A stretch of 64,000 nucleotides of DNA from assembly GCF_020360975.1 (NCBI RefSeq), contig NW_025408673.1:1-64000 (forward strand). Reading direction: 5' to 3'. The translations under genes were made by a program, and so were the position numbers. Within the stretch, counting starts at the first letter, position 1. Every line of letters begins with the position of its first letter. Under the pieces are notes generated by a model. That model did no database searches, was not told where the DNA came from, and was given only the letters and a program-made list of their open reading frames with translations. This stretch comes from Hirsutella rhossiliensis. Its lineage: Eukaryota; Ascomycota; Sordariomycetes; Hypocreales; Ophiocordycipitaceae. Positions 1-11,289 of the stretch are shown here, piece by piece.

Positions 1-39
1 AGGTTAATTGCGTCCTGTTACGAGAACTCATCAGCACCT
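1..39. other. Nanopore native-barcode adapter remnant (non-genomic)
   Basis: The first 7 bases (AGGTTAA) and bases 32-39 (CAGCACCT) are the constant flanks used around Oxford Nanopore native barcodes, and exactly 24 bases lie between them, the length of a barcode. From memory the 24-mer is native barcode 20; this was not searched. The telomere array starts at base 40, as expected if an adapter was ligated to the natural chromosome end and never trimmed. Confidence 0.88.
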
Positions 40-197
40 CCCTAACCCTAACCCTAACCCTAACCCTAACCCTAACCCTAAAACCCTAACCCTAACCCTA
101 AAACCCTAACCCTAACCCTAACCCTAAAACCCTAAACCCTAACCCTAACCCTAACCCTAACCCTAAAACCCTAACCCTAACCCTAACCCTAACCCTA
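40..197. repeat. Telomere array, (CCCTAA)n with variants
   Basis: About 26 units of CCCTAA read toward the chromosome interior, the orientation expected for a left chromosome end with TTAGGG telomeres. Several units are longer: CCCTAAAA at about 79-84, 103-108, 125-130 and 165-170, and one CCCTAAA near 133. These may be true variant repeats or homopolymer errors in long-read data. The array runs directly into retroelement sequence at about 198, with no subtelomeric spacer gene or telomere-linked helicase between. Confidence 0.97.
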
Positions 198-900
198 GTT
201 CGCGAACCTAAGGAAGCTCTATACGCCCGTTTATATAGTTAGGGCCGCTTAGTCCTAGATCGCTTAGATTTTTATAAGATCCGCTTATATACCTATACTT
301 ACGTAGATAATAAAGCCTAGGTACTTAACCCTCTTAACCCTAAATTTATACTTATTTAGGTCGAGGTAAAGCCTATAAAGTTAGAGGCGCTCTAAGACCC
401 TTTATACTTTCTATATATAGTCCTTATAAGAGCCGCTTATATAAATAAGGATATTATCTATATATATAAAGGCGAACTTATTAAGGAAGTCTTAAAGTAT
501 ATTATTAATATAACGCTAGAAAGTAGCGGGCGCTCTTAAGAGGCCGAAGGGCGTTATAAGCTACTTAAATAAGCTATAGCGTATATAGAACGCTGTCTTT
601 TACTTATTACCCTTTAAGATCTATACCTTATAGAACGCCTATTTTATATCTAGCTTTATAAACTACTTAGCCTTTAAAAGGTTATAGAGCGTATCTAAGA
701 TTAAAGGTAAGGGGTAGCGGTCTATCCTTATAATTATATTTAGAGCCCTATAGTTATAATAGAACTATATCCCGCCCCTTAGTTTATATATAAATAGGAC
801 CGGCGCTCCTACTTTAAAGCTACTTATTTAAATAAAACCCTTATCTAAGAGGTCCCTTAGCGTCTTCTTTAGTACTAGTAGCTCTACGTATAATATACTA
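198..900 (-). pseudogene. Ty3/gypsy reverse transcriptase fragment (G3)
   Basis: Read on the minus strand from about 880 down, the translation follows the gypsy RT order: a LKKTLRDLLDKGF-type start, GAP.LF, a Y.ALN block, DRYPL, a KTAF.TRYGLF-like stretch, TPFGLLRAPATFQRYIN-like residues, and the active site F-I-Y-I-D-N-I-L-I-Y at 432-470. It then continues through KYLGFI to the start of the SFLGFAN block, where the telomere begins. The second active-site Asp is Asn, the change expected when GATGAC loses TpG to TpA. The frame contains several stops. It is not functional. Confidence 0.82.
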
Positions 901-2877
901 TATAGCGGTCCGAATAGTATAGGTAGTTCTTACCCTTTTTTATTAGTATAAAGTACGATCCTATAGTCTACCCCTAGCTTATATAGGTTAAGCTTATCCG
1001 CTTCTTAGGACTTAAATAGTAGTAGGAGGTTATAAAAGCGCTTTAGTATGTACTACTATAGCTTAAAGGGCTACTTTAGCTTCTTTATTTAAAGGGCCTT
1101 ATTAATATCTACTAAGCTAACTATATAAACCGCTATATTAGCCGCTGCCTAGCCTTACCCCCGCTCTACTTATTATATAGTTCCTATAAAGATAGAGGTA
1201 AGGACTTTTTATACTAAGTATAAAGCTCGTACGCTTAGTCCTATACTTATAAAACTATTATTATAGCGGACCTACTATTATATAGGCTTAAACTATAGCT
1301 TCCTTTAGTATAGAACTAAGTATAACTCTATATATAATAACTAAGGTTTCCTAAGGATTAAGGGAAATTCTAGTTAAGGGATTATATAAGCTACGATAAG
1401 CTTATAGTAACCGTTAACCTTTATAGCTAGCTATATAATACCCTTAATTACTATACCCTCTATTACGCCTAAGGCGCCCTTTACTCGCCTTAGGGCGATC
1501 TTTTCTACTAATACTTATATCTCTCGTATAAGCGCCTCGTTAACTATAGCGTAGTACTAGTAGCCCTTGTCTATAAGGGTAGTAATAGGTAAAGAGTTAT
1601 TAATTATAACCTATATTAAAGTAGGCTCCTCTTTTATATAGGCGGATAATTCCTCCTTCTCCCTTACTAATACTAGTAATTAAGTCTTTAGAGCCTATCT
1701 TTACTTTAGAGCTACTCTTTTTCCTTTAGGCCTAAGGGGGCGGAGTCCTCCTTATCGTCTAAGGTAAGGAGCGGTCCTTTCTTCGCTACTTAAACCGCTA
1801 TAGGCCGCTTAGCTAAAAAGAAGGGGTATTTTAATATAAAGTATATAGATACTCTATAATATAGGTAGCGGCTATTAGCCTTCCTTTTCTTAATTTCCTT
1901 GCTCGTTACCTACTTCGCCTGCTACTTAGAGTATAGGGCGGTATAAGGGGTAGTCGACGGCGTCTTCTTACCGCGTTTAGCTTAGTCCGTATAGGTAGCC
2001 GATATTAAGGTATCCCCGTCTATATTAATAGCCGGTTATTTATCTTATAGAGGGGCGGTAATCCTATCGCCGCTATATAGCGTGCGCTTATAGAGCTTCT
2101 AGAAATATAGCGTTTATTTATAGCTCTAAGCTACTTTTATTAACCGGCTTATATACTCGCCGTAGTTAATAGGTATAATTACTGGGATAAGTAGCTCCTA
2201 TAAGGCTAGCGTAATTAAATTCTATAGCTATATAAGCTTCGCGCTATCTTCCTATATTATAGTCCCCGCTACTTATAAGACCGTCTCTTTAAAATCGGGA
2301 AGGAATTCGCTAAAGGTTTATCTATCTCTTTACTTAAGGGTCTATAGCCTATCTTATGCCTTCTCCCGCTCCTATATATTACCGAACGTATATATAAGGT
2401 ATTAAAAGAAGTCTTATAGGTCGCGTTTGCCCCTAGGGCCGCCCTTATCCTAGAATCTAAAGATCCGCTATATCTAAGGCTCCGGTAGCGTATAAAGGAG
2501 CGAATACTACGCTATATCGCGATAGCTATTTAGGCCCTATTTCTTATTAGTTATAAACTTCGTTTATAGCCGGCTAAGGAAGAAGTAAAAGGACTCTAGC
2601 TTATTATCCTAAGTTAGCTAAGGGAGCGGCTTCTACGTTAATAGGATCGCTGCCGTAACTAGCGTTACGGAGGTCGTAGGGGTTAAAGCTAGTCTTATAG
2701 ACGGCTCCCTTAGTATAGCGAGAACCTCGTCCTTCTCGCTAGCCGTCGCGCTTTTAATCGCTTCTAAGATAGCTACGATACTTCCTATCCGTCTAAGGAG
2801 GGGCGGAGTACTTCCTTAAGGGGGAGGCGCCCTTTTTAGAGAGATATCTATTAGATCTATTAGTTAATAGCTTATAC

Positions 2878-3047
2878 TATTACGGAGTAGGTAGAGGCGT
2901 AGGCGTAGGTGCCGTCTATAGGATAATATTAATAAGCTATATAAAGCTCTCTTATATATAGCTAGCCTATATATATATATATAGGATCCGGCCCTTTATA
3001 CGTAACTATATAGCTTAGGCTATAGCCTAAGCCTATAACCTATAATA
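2878..3047 (-). repeat. G3 LTR (170 bp)
   Basis: The termini are TATTATAGG...CCGTAATA on the minus strand, that is TGTTATAGG...CCGTAACA before RIP. The end of the LTR (2,878 side), with its GTAGGTAGAGGCGTAGG stretch read on the plus strand, is shared with the LTRs of T1 and T2. The bases just inside (GTATAAGC on the minus strand) would be the primer-binding site. The gypsy coding remnants lie to the left on the minus strand, so this is the 5' LTR. Confidence 0.7.
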
Positions 3048-3851
3048 GTTAAAGACTCTTATAAATATAGCTCTTTTATAACGATTTATTAATAAGATAC
3101 TTTAGCTCTTAATATACTAGCGAACTACTAATAAGGAACTTTTATTAAAATAAAATAATAAAAGATATAAATAAATATATCTAGTTATACTTAGTATATT
3201 AAGGTATAGTATCTAAGAGGTATCGCCTTTATAATACTATATAATCGTTATTATATCTTATATAACTATAAGAAGAATTATTAATAGACTTTACTTTAGG
3301 TTTACCTAAAGTATAGTATAATAAATAAGACGTTAATATAATCTTAGTAATTATAGACCGATATACTAAGTATTACTTCTTCTTTCCTATCTCTAAGATA
3401 ATAATAGCTTTAGAGCTAGTAAAATTATTCTATTACTAAGTTAAATTAGTATATAGACCTTTAAAAAGTATTATCTTAAATAAAGGGTCCTTATTTATAA
3501 GTAAGTTTTAGTTAGATCTCTATTTTATCTTATAAGTAAAATATAGGCTATAAATAGTATTTTACTTATAAATTAATAAGTAAATAAAATAAATAAACTA
3601 AGCTATATAGTACTACTTAAGATACTTTACTAACTTAAAATAAACTAACTAAGCGTTACTCTTATATATTACTTAATTTATATATAATAATATAAAGAAT
3701 ATAATAACTAAGTTATTACTTAATAAAGCGTTAATAGGTTACTAACTAAACTTCTATATTAATATTATAGACGATATTATTTAAAGGGGGGTACCTAAAC
3801 TAAGAGTAAGAGTTATTAGGCTATAAGAGCTATAAAAGAGGCTTAAGGAAT
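3048..3851 (+). pseudogene. G2: Ty3/gypsy chromovirus integrase core (left part)
   Basis: The plus-strand translation of about 3,280-3,660 follows the gypsy integrase core. There is a MDF-type first catalytic segment near 3,285, then a R.TKY block with an aromatic run, a G-x-x-F-x-S-K-F-W region near 3,490, and the YPQ-x-N-x-Q-T-E-x-x-N-Q segment near 3,570 with the third acidic residue. The 5' part of G2 is replaced by G3 and the chromosome end. The frame is interrupted at 3,851 by G1 (TSD GGAAT at 3,847-3,851) and resumes in the same frame at 16,232. Stops are at former Gln/Trp codons. Confidence 0.8.
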
Positions 3852-4557
3852 TATTATATACTAGTCCCTTAGTATAGGGCTAGTACTTTAACCTAGCCGT
3901 CTACCTAGATCTAGTATAAGTTTAATAGGTAACTAAATAGACTAGCTATTATATATAATTAAACGTATTATATAGACTAGCTACTATATATTATTACGCG
4001 TATTAAATATAGACTAGCTACTAGTCTTATAAGTTAAAGTAAGAGTAGTAATAACTATTTATATTTCTCTTTACTTACTTAAGATTTAATAGGTTCTCTA
4101 TTTTCTATATATACTATAGCGAGTATAAGACTTTATTTAGGGCTTTAACTAAGTAATATCTTAACCTTAAAATCGTATAACGGTAGTATAGCGTATTAGC
4201 GGTATTTCTTAGTATTTTCCCTAAGTAAGTATAGGTATTTCTTTATAATTTCCTAGCTATATTCTTATAGTAACTTCTTAAGGAAATATTAATATAATCC
4301 TTAAGGAGCTATTATTACTTAGGAAATTATAGTATATTCCTTATATAATATATCCTTAAGGGAAATCTCTATAAAATATTTATATAATCCGCTTATTTAT
4401 TATTTCTAGGATTTCTAAGTAATTTCCTAGAGTTTACTTAGTAGCTTCTAAGTTCCTTTTTTTATAAGGAGCCTTAAAGAGTTAAGGGTAACTTCCTTAA
4501 AGGAAGTAGGTATTATTATAGGTACCTAGACTATCGACTATAAGGTATCTTATAATA
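3852..4557 (-). repeat. G1 3' LTR (706 bp)
   Basis: Nearly colinear with 15,556-16,226 over its whole length, sharing the ACTAGTCCCTTAGTATAGGG start and the CGACTATAAGGTATC end. Being left of a minus-strand element, it is the 3' LTR. Confidence 0.85.
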
Positions 4558-4999
4558 AATACCTAAGGTAAAAGAATTAACTAACGTTCCTATTTATCTC
4601 CTATAGTATTTAAGCGGAAGTCGCGCTAATAGGGAATTATAGTAAAGTTATATAGATTTCTAAGGTTAATATAGGGGATAACTTATATCTTATCTAAAAT
4701 ATAACCTAGTATAATTAATACTAAGGGCGCGAGGCGGCTAAGCTAGGAGTAAAATACTACTAGAACTAAGGGCGCTAGGTAGCTAAACCGGGGTAATAAA
4801 TAAGTAAGGCTAAGGGCATAGTATAACTAAGCTAGAGAAAACTAATTATAACTAAGGGCGCTTTATAGCTAAGCTAGTAAAAAAATAAATAGGACTAGGG
4901 ATATAATAAGGCTAAACTAGTAACTAACTATCTTACGCTATAAGGGTTAGGGTAGGGTAAGGAATCTCCTCCTTAGCTTCCTCCTTTATTAGTTTCTTA

Positions 5000-6300
5000 G
5001 GGCCTACTAGTATATTATCTAAGGTATCTTATATATTAAAGGCTTTATAAATAGGTATACTATAAGTATTATTTAGGGCTAGTTTTACTAGGAGTATTAT
5101 AGCTAGTTTATTATAAGAGGCTAGAATTTAGTTATAGGTTACTACTATTAATACCTATATAGTTAAGCTTAGGTTTTAGAACCTACCTAAGTATATATTA
5201 GTAAACTTCTAGTTTAATAAGTTAAAATAAGCTATTATATTAGCCGTATAAAGGCGGGCCGCTATTAGTATATATAGGGGGCTAACGTAAGCGGCTCTTT
5301 AATATACCGCGGTAAGCTTAGGTAAGTTATTTAAGAAGTAAGCGGCGAAAGCAAACTAATTAATAAAGCTAGCGGGTACTTTAGCGAGGGCAGCGTACTA
5401 GCTAAGCGAGAGGTTAGTATTAGCCTCCTTATAAATAGCGGCGAATAAATTTACTTAAATTATAGCCGCGTTTAAGGCTTTATAAACTAGTACTTTTAAC
5501 TTAAAGTAAACGATACCTATATAGCTATCTATATTAGCTAGGTTATTATAATATACTATAAAAGGTATAATAAGGAATAGTCTAGGTTCTCTATAGCTTA
5601 GAACTTAAAAGGGGTTAAGCTTTTATTAGACTAGTATTAAGGCCTATTCTTTAGCGAATAAGTTAGCCCGCTTAAAGGGAGTAAAGGGTAGGGCCGCGGC
5701 GGCGGTAAGTAAGCGTTTAGCGAATAGGTTCCTTAATAGCTTATTAAAAGTAAGGTCTACTATACTAGATCCTCCGGTCTTAGCTAGGGTATACTTAAGG
5801 CTCTCTCTAAACTTATAGGTTCCTAGTATATTAGTAGCCTCGCGCTCCTCCGCGGCAGCGGCCTTAAATATCTTTAGATAGGTAGGGAGGTACTTTACGC
5901 TAGTAATAGTAGCGATAATCTTAAGTATCTCGGCGTTTATAGAGGCAACCTTTCTAGATAAGAGCTTATTAATAACGTTAGCTAAGATAGTAGCGATCTA
6001 CGCGGTTCTAAGAGCGCTAGTTATTATCTTAGTTTTATTAGGGAAGATAGCCCTATCTAGGTCGTATAGCGATAAAGGGAGAAGCTTATCTTTATTAAAC
6101 GATAAGGTAAACTACCTATAAGCGTTATAAGGGGTACTAGGGGTTTTCCTTATAATACTTAAAACTAAAGGTAGTAAGTCGCTAAATAAATTACTAAAGC
6201 TCGATAGCGATAAGGTATAGTTATTAAAGTAAATATATAAAGGAGTACTAGGATTAAGGTAATAGGAAGCGCCGACCTACTATAGTTAAATAGTTAATAT
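5000..6300 (-). pseudogene. Unidentified long frame downstream of G1 pol
   Basis: Between the integrase tail and the 3' LTR one minus-strand frame stays open for roughly 430 codons apart from scattered TAG/TAA codons of the kind RIP makes from Gln and Trp. Its translation is rich in Ala and Leu and includes stretches such as KLLPLSLYDLDRAIFPNKTK and ANLFAKE. I do not recognise the family. Its position is that of a third ORF in some gypsy lineages (where env lies in retroviruses), but nothing seen here (signal peptide, transmembrane anchor, cysteines) supports an envelope protein. It could also be an independently inserted or captured gene. Confidence 0.45.
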
Positions 6301-7229
6301 TATATCCTTATTAGTTTAGGTAGTTATAGGAGTTATAGTAGTAATATAATAAGTAGCGGCGCTATAAGGTATAGAAAAGTATAGCTAGTTACGTTTATAT
6401 AAGTCGCGGGCTTTAAATAAGGAAAGAGATAAAGGGGCGTAGTATATACTATTTTTTACTAAGCCTATATTAAGATCGTATCCTTTTTTAATAAGGAGGT
6501 CGCGGTAGTTAGTATATATACTATAATTATCTTATTTTTACTTAGTAAATATAGCTATATTAAACTTAAGGTTATAAAGGAGCTTTACCTTATTCCTATA
6601 TAATTAGACTACTTAGCGGAATCCTTTAAGGCTTAAGCGTAGTAGTTAGCGGTAGATTTAGTTAGAGAAATACTAGTAAAATACTAGGTCCTTACTATAA
6701 TACTTATAGCCTTAGATAGTAAGAACCTTAAATATAAGTATAAGAGGGGTAAGGTTTAGTATAGAAAAGGGAGCATAAAAGGATAAGGAAATTAAGTTCT
6801 TAAAATAAAAATAAATATAAGGACTAAAATATAGAATTAAATTACTATTTACTATAAGCAGCCTATTAATACTTATTAGCTAGTTAACCTATCCCTAGAC
6901 TTTTAAGAGAATAAATAGTAAAGGTATATACTATATACTATTATTTCTCTCTTAGCTATAGCGGCTTATACTATTATACGGCGCGTATATATAGCTTTTA
7001 AGTATAGGTAATATAACCTTATAACGCTTCTTACTATACGTTAAATTCTTTAATAAGGTCTTTAATAACGATATCCTTAGCGGCTACCTAGGAATTATAG
7101 CTACTTAGCTAGCCTTTCTAGTTAAGGTATTTTATATAAGCGGTCCCTTAGCTATATTTATAAGTTCTAAAGTTAAGGATTCTTTTAACTTCTTAGGAGT
7201 TAGTATTAAGTTCTAGGCTAGGTTAAGCG

Positions 7230-7500
7230 TTTAATTATTTAGCTAGCTATAGCTACGCGATAGAAATAATATTATAGATATTTAGGGATCTAGCTAGGTT
7301 AAGGTAGTAGGCTAAATAGCCGATCCGTTTAAGGACTTTAAACGGTCTTATATAGCGTTCCTTTAACTTCGCTACCTATCTATTAGCTACGCTATATCCT
7401 TTCCCTAGCTAGAGCTATACTTAGTCTCTAAGCTTAAACTCTAGCGCTTAGTACTTTACGTTATATTACTTTTTTATTCCCGCTTAAGCTAGAGCGATTA
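7230..7500 (-). pseudogene. Integrase C-terminal tail of G1
   Basis: The minus-strand translation gives the typical gypsy integrase tail: a KY.ALEFK.RD segment, a run ending in VAKLKERYIRPFKVLKRIG, then LAYYLNLARSLNIYNIISIAQL-like residues, separated by RIP stops. This matches the GPFKVLERIG...YRLDLP...IHNVFHVS consensus of the family. The integrase core should lie to the right (7,500-8,245), where T1 then interrupts the element. Confidence 0.72.
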
Positions 7501-8250
7501 AGATCCTAGCCTAGTCTTAGAGTATCTCCCTATCTATCTATAAGGGGCCTTCTTTAAGGTATCGCCTACTATCGTCTATCTATATCTTAGTTAGTAGCTT
7601 ACTTAAAGAGGTACTAATTACTAAGGAGTAAGAGTTATTAAGGGTAAATTAAAGTAATAGTAACGCGTTAACCTATTAATAAGATAGGAAGTTAGTTATA
7701 AAGAACTAAAGTATAGTTTTAACTACTTAGTTATATCGTTTTAATAAGCTATTAGTTTAGGGATACTAAGCTATAGATACTAATAACTTAGACTTATACG
7801 CTATCTATAGTCCTTTTTAAAACGCTAAAAGGAACTTAGGGTCTTAGTTAGAGATAATCTAAGTAAGAATCCCTTAGTTATAGTATATTAACTTAATAAA
7901 TAGTGCCTTAGCTTAGTCCTCTATAGTAAACTAGTTATAGCTTAAGATAAGGAGCTTTATTTTTAAGAACTTATTAGTTACTATTAGTAGGATATTATAG
8001 TAGACCTTAATAAGTAGTATTTATAAAGTTCGGTTTATAGGGATATTTAAGAGCCTTATAATAAAATCTATAGTAATCGTATAAAAAGGTAAGGCTAAGA
8101 AAGTAATTAAAACTAACTTACTAAGGGCTTTTAACTAGTTAGTTTAGTTCTTATAGTAAGCGTTATACTTATTAATAAAGCTATTAATAAGTTTCTTAAG
8201 GCTAGTAATAGTAAATATAAAGGATAACTCCTTTTATATCCTTTACTATC

Positions 8251-8427
8251 TATTACGGAGTAGGTAGAGGCGTAGGCTTAGGTGCGGTCCGTTAGAAGAA
8301 GGTTAATAATCTATAAGGGAGAAAAGGAAGAGAAGTATAGGCCTAGCCTATATAGGCGCGGAGGCCGCTTATATATAGACTTAGCCTAGACCCTAGTCTA
8401 GGCCTATATAGGGCAAAAGCCCTTATA
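8251..8427 (-). repeat. T1 LTR, left (177 bp)
   Basis: Starts TATTACGGAGTAGG and ends GCCCTTATA on the plus strand. Nearly identical to 9,947-10,123. Confidence 0.88.
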
Positions 8428-9946
8428 TTATACCCCTACCTAGCTTTTAAAGAGGCGCGCCTCTAAATAATACCTAATGCCACGCTTAGAGGGACAGAAC
8501 CCTCCCGCGGACTACGTACGCCTAGTCGCGGAAAAAACGTTAGCAAATAACGTATAATACCCTCCTAAGCGAGCTTCTCGGATAAACTATATTATTAGTA
8601 GGGGCCACGCCCTAGGAGTCGGGCTTTAGCACTTCTAGCTAAGGAGCGGAGGCACGTAGAACGGCGCGTAGCTAGCTTCGGTAAGCTTATAGCATCCCGC
8701 CCCCCTTATATCGGCGCACGGTAGTAGCTCCTAGTGCCGCAACGTAGGGAACGGTACTCTAGCATATAAGGCTCTGCTCCCTCCCGTACGGGGCTATGCG
8801 GGCACTCCCTTTCGCTATAGTTATATTGCATTAGCGGCCTTCCTATATCTTAGCCGCCCTTTCGGTCGCTGCGGGCATACGTCCTATCCGTATAGTAGCT
8901 GCTGCCGCACGCGAGGGGACGCCGACGAAGCCCGTAGAGGCGTTACTAAGATCACTTATCGCTAGAGTCGCTGTCGTCGAACCTAACCTCCTTTCCGTCC
9001 TAGCGCGTGCGCCCCTCTACTACTTAGAGTACGTTTACCCGCGCCTCCCGGCGCGGGCACTTTAAAACCTAGTAGGATTTGCTGCCGTAGCCTATATAGC
9101 GACCCTCCTATCGCTACCTCTTTCTATCCTCGGTCCTCGAGGCGGAGATAGAGATATCTATAGCATTACTAGCGTTGTCCTCTTCTTATACTATAGAAGA
9201 AGACGAAAAAAGAAACTTATTGCTACTAAGCTCGCGAAGAAGGTAGACGAGATCGGTATACGCATCTAGTAGTGCGGACCTTTCGCTTAGACGGGTACGC
9301 TAATCCGAATTTAAGCTCGTAACGAGGTAATTGCACTTTGCCGCGTCGGGCTAGCTATATACGTCTACTCGATAAAGCACCTCTTCGAACTATACGAGGT
9401 AGGCCGGAATAGCTTTACTCCGCTTCTAACGGAGCGTTATAAGCTCCTAGCCTACCGACTTAGCTACGTTAGGTTCGCTATAATTAGTATAGAGCTTTGC
9501 GAGGAGGTCGGCTAGTCCGTTTATACTAGTACGCGTAAACGGTAAGAGATGCCTTTATAGGCGTAGGGATAGGCTCGCGTAAAGATAGTCGAATTAGGCG
9601 CGGATATCCCCTATTACGGCGCTATCGGTATAGAGCTTCGCTTCTATATAAAGTAGCTACGGCTCGAGCTCTACGGAGGAGCCGTCGAACTTACTAAGGT
9701 ACGGCAGTACCGCTCTTAGTCGTATAGAGCCCTACTATTATAAGAGGCTCTCGATTACCTAGGCGAACTAAGTATTACGTTCGCCTTAATTTTACGACTA
9801 TAGGAGTATAGATATTTCGCGTGCGTATATACCGGCGCGGGCGGTTTAACTAGACTAGGTAATTAAACGTCGGCTTTAAAGGCAGCTAAAAATAGCTATT
9901 CTATATATAGGGATACGGAGAGGGTAAAATAAAGGGTAGATTATAC

Positions 9947-10123
9947 TATTATAGAGTAGGTAGAGGCGTAGGCTTAGGTGCGGTCTATTAGAAGAAGGTT
10001 AATAATCTATAAGGGGGAAAAGGAAGAGAAGTATAGGCCTAGCCTATATAGGCGCGGAGGCCGCTTATATATAGACTTAGCCTAGACCCTAGTCTAGGCC
10101 TATATAGGGCAAAAGCCCTTATA
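9947..10123 (-). repeat. T1 LTR, right (177 bp)
   Basis: Same length and sequence as the left copy apart from a few C/T and G/A differences of RIP type. TSD CTATC follows at 10,124. Confidence 0.88.
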
Positions 10124-11289
10124 CTATCTAAGGTAAAATTTATATATATAGTTATTAGCGATAATCTCCTTAGTATAGGTAGTAAGGATATAGAGCTAAT
10201 AATAACCTTTAGACTTAACTAAGTAGAGTAACCCGTTCTATTAAATAAATAAGAGACCGACCTAGGACTTATCGCTTTTAAGCTACTTTAGTATACTAGC
10301 CTACTTAGGTTCTTCTATATATACTTCTTAGATCTTTTAGTATAGGTTAGGTTAGATAAAGGATTCTATAACTATATATATATATTTAACTAGCGCTTTA
10401 TTTTCCTAAACGTAGTTTAATTCCCTAGGTTTATATTTCCTAGGTATTATAGATAGTAGTTAAGATAGTATCTTAATAAGGATATTTATAGTTCTAGGAA
10501 TATAATAGACCTTTAAGGGAAACTAGCTAAGGTATTATAAAGTAAGTATAAGCTAATTATTTATCTTTATATTAATAGTAAATAGCGATATTTACTTTAC
10601 GATTACGCTTATAGTAGTATAGTTAGTTAATATAATAACCTTTAATAGTAAGGTAGAGATAATATATAACTAAAGCTTTTAATATACTTAGGAAAGATAA
10701 GTAACTTTAAGTTTAGTAGGCTAGTATTTAAGCTCTTTACTAGTTAAGCGTTTACTAAAGTAAAGGATTAGCTAGATACTTATTTAAGGTAGGGTTCTTC
10801 TTAGGTTCTAGTCTACCCTTAGTACTAGGTAGAAGGCTACTACTATAAAGCCTAGCTCGCGGCTAGCGTCGATTTATAAGAATAATAGCTATTATAGGTC
10901 GAAATAGTATAGCTATATTAGTTTTATAAGAGCGTTTATAATATCTTAAAAGGCTTATTCCTCCGCTAAGGACGCTTAATACGTTGCCTTAAAGGTATAT
11001 TTATTCCTTACTAATCCTTTAATTAGCGCTTAACTATCCTACGCTTCTTTAAGTATTACTATTTTCTAAACTTAAAGCGCCTCTACCCTTTAAAAAAGTA
11101 AGTTACTAAGTACTATAGCTAGTTAACTAAGCCGAGCTACTTTTCTAGTACCTATAAAGTATTTAAAAACTCTATATCTTATAATACTTATACTTATTTC
11201 TTAGTATTTATTAAGCTAATACTATTAACTTAAAATCTTAATAGTTTTATAAATAAGTAGCCTAAGAATAATTTCGATCTAGCTAAAGC

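Larger units (their letters stand above)
198..3047 (-). mobile_element. G3: Ty3/gypsy retroelement, telomere-truncated, RIP-degraded
   Basis: The minus strand carries a gypsy element whose 5' LTR is 2,878-3,047. Gag and pol remnants run leftward from it, and the reverse transcriptase at about 198-900 is cut by the telomere array. CpA and TpG are almost absent (none seen from 241 to 590), so no ATG remains and the reading frames contain TAG/TAA at former Gln and Trp codons. The element is inserted in the opposite orientation to the chromovirus G2 that continues at 3,048. The second LTR and the other target-site copy are lost beyond the chromosome end. Confidence 0.8.
8251..10123 (-). mobile_element. 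T1: 1,873-bp non-autonomous LTR retroelement
   Basis: Two 177-bp terminal direct repeats (8,251-8,427 and 9,947-10,123) bound a 1.52-kb interior, and the element is flanked by the duplication CTATC (8,246-8,250 and 10,124-10,128). The minus orientation is preferred: on that strand a purine-rich tract (AGGTAGGGGTATAA) directly precedes the 3' LTR, and the 5' LTR is followed by a GTATAA stretch like that of G3. The interior is too short for pol and I see no RT or integrase motifs. A second copy, T2, has exactly the same length. Confidence 0.85.

Noticed and set aside
5000..6300. Calling the post-pol frame of G1 an envelope gene
   Set aside because: Only its position suggests this; no signal peptide, transmembrane segment or cysteine pattern was seen.
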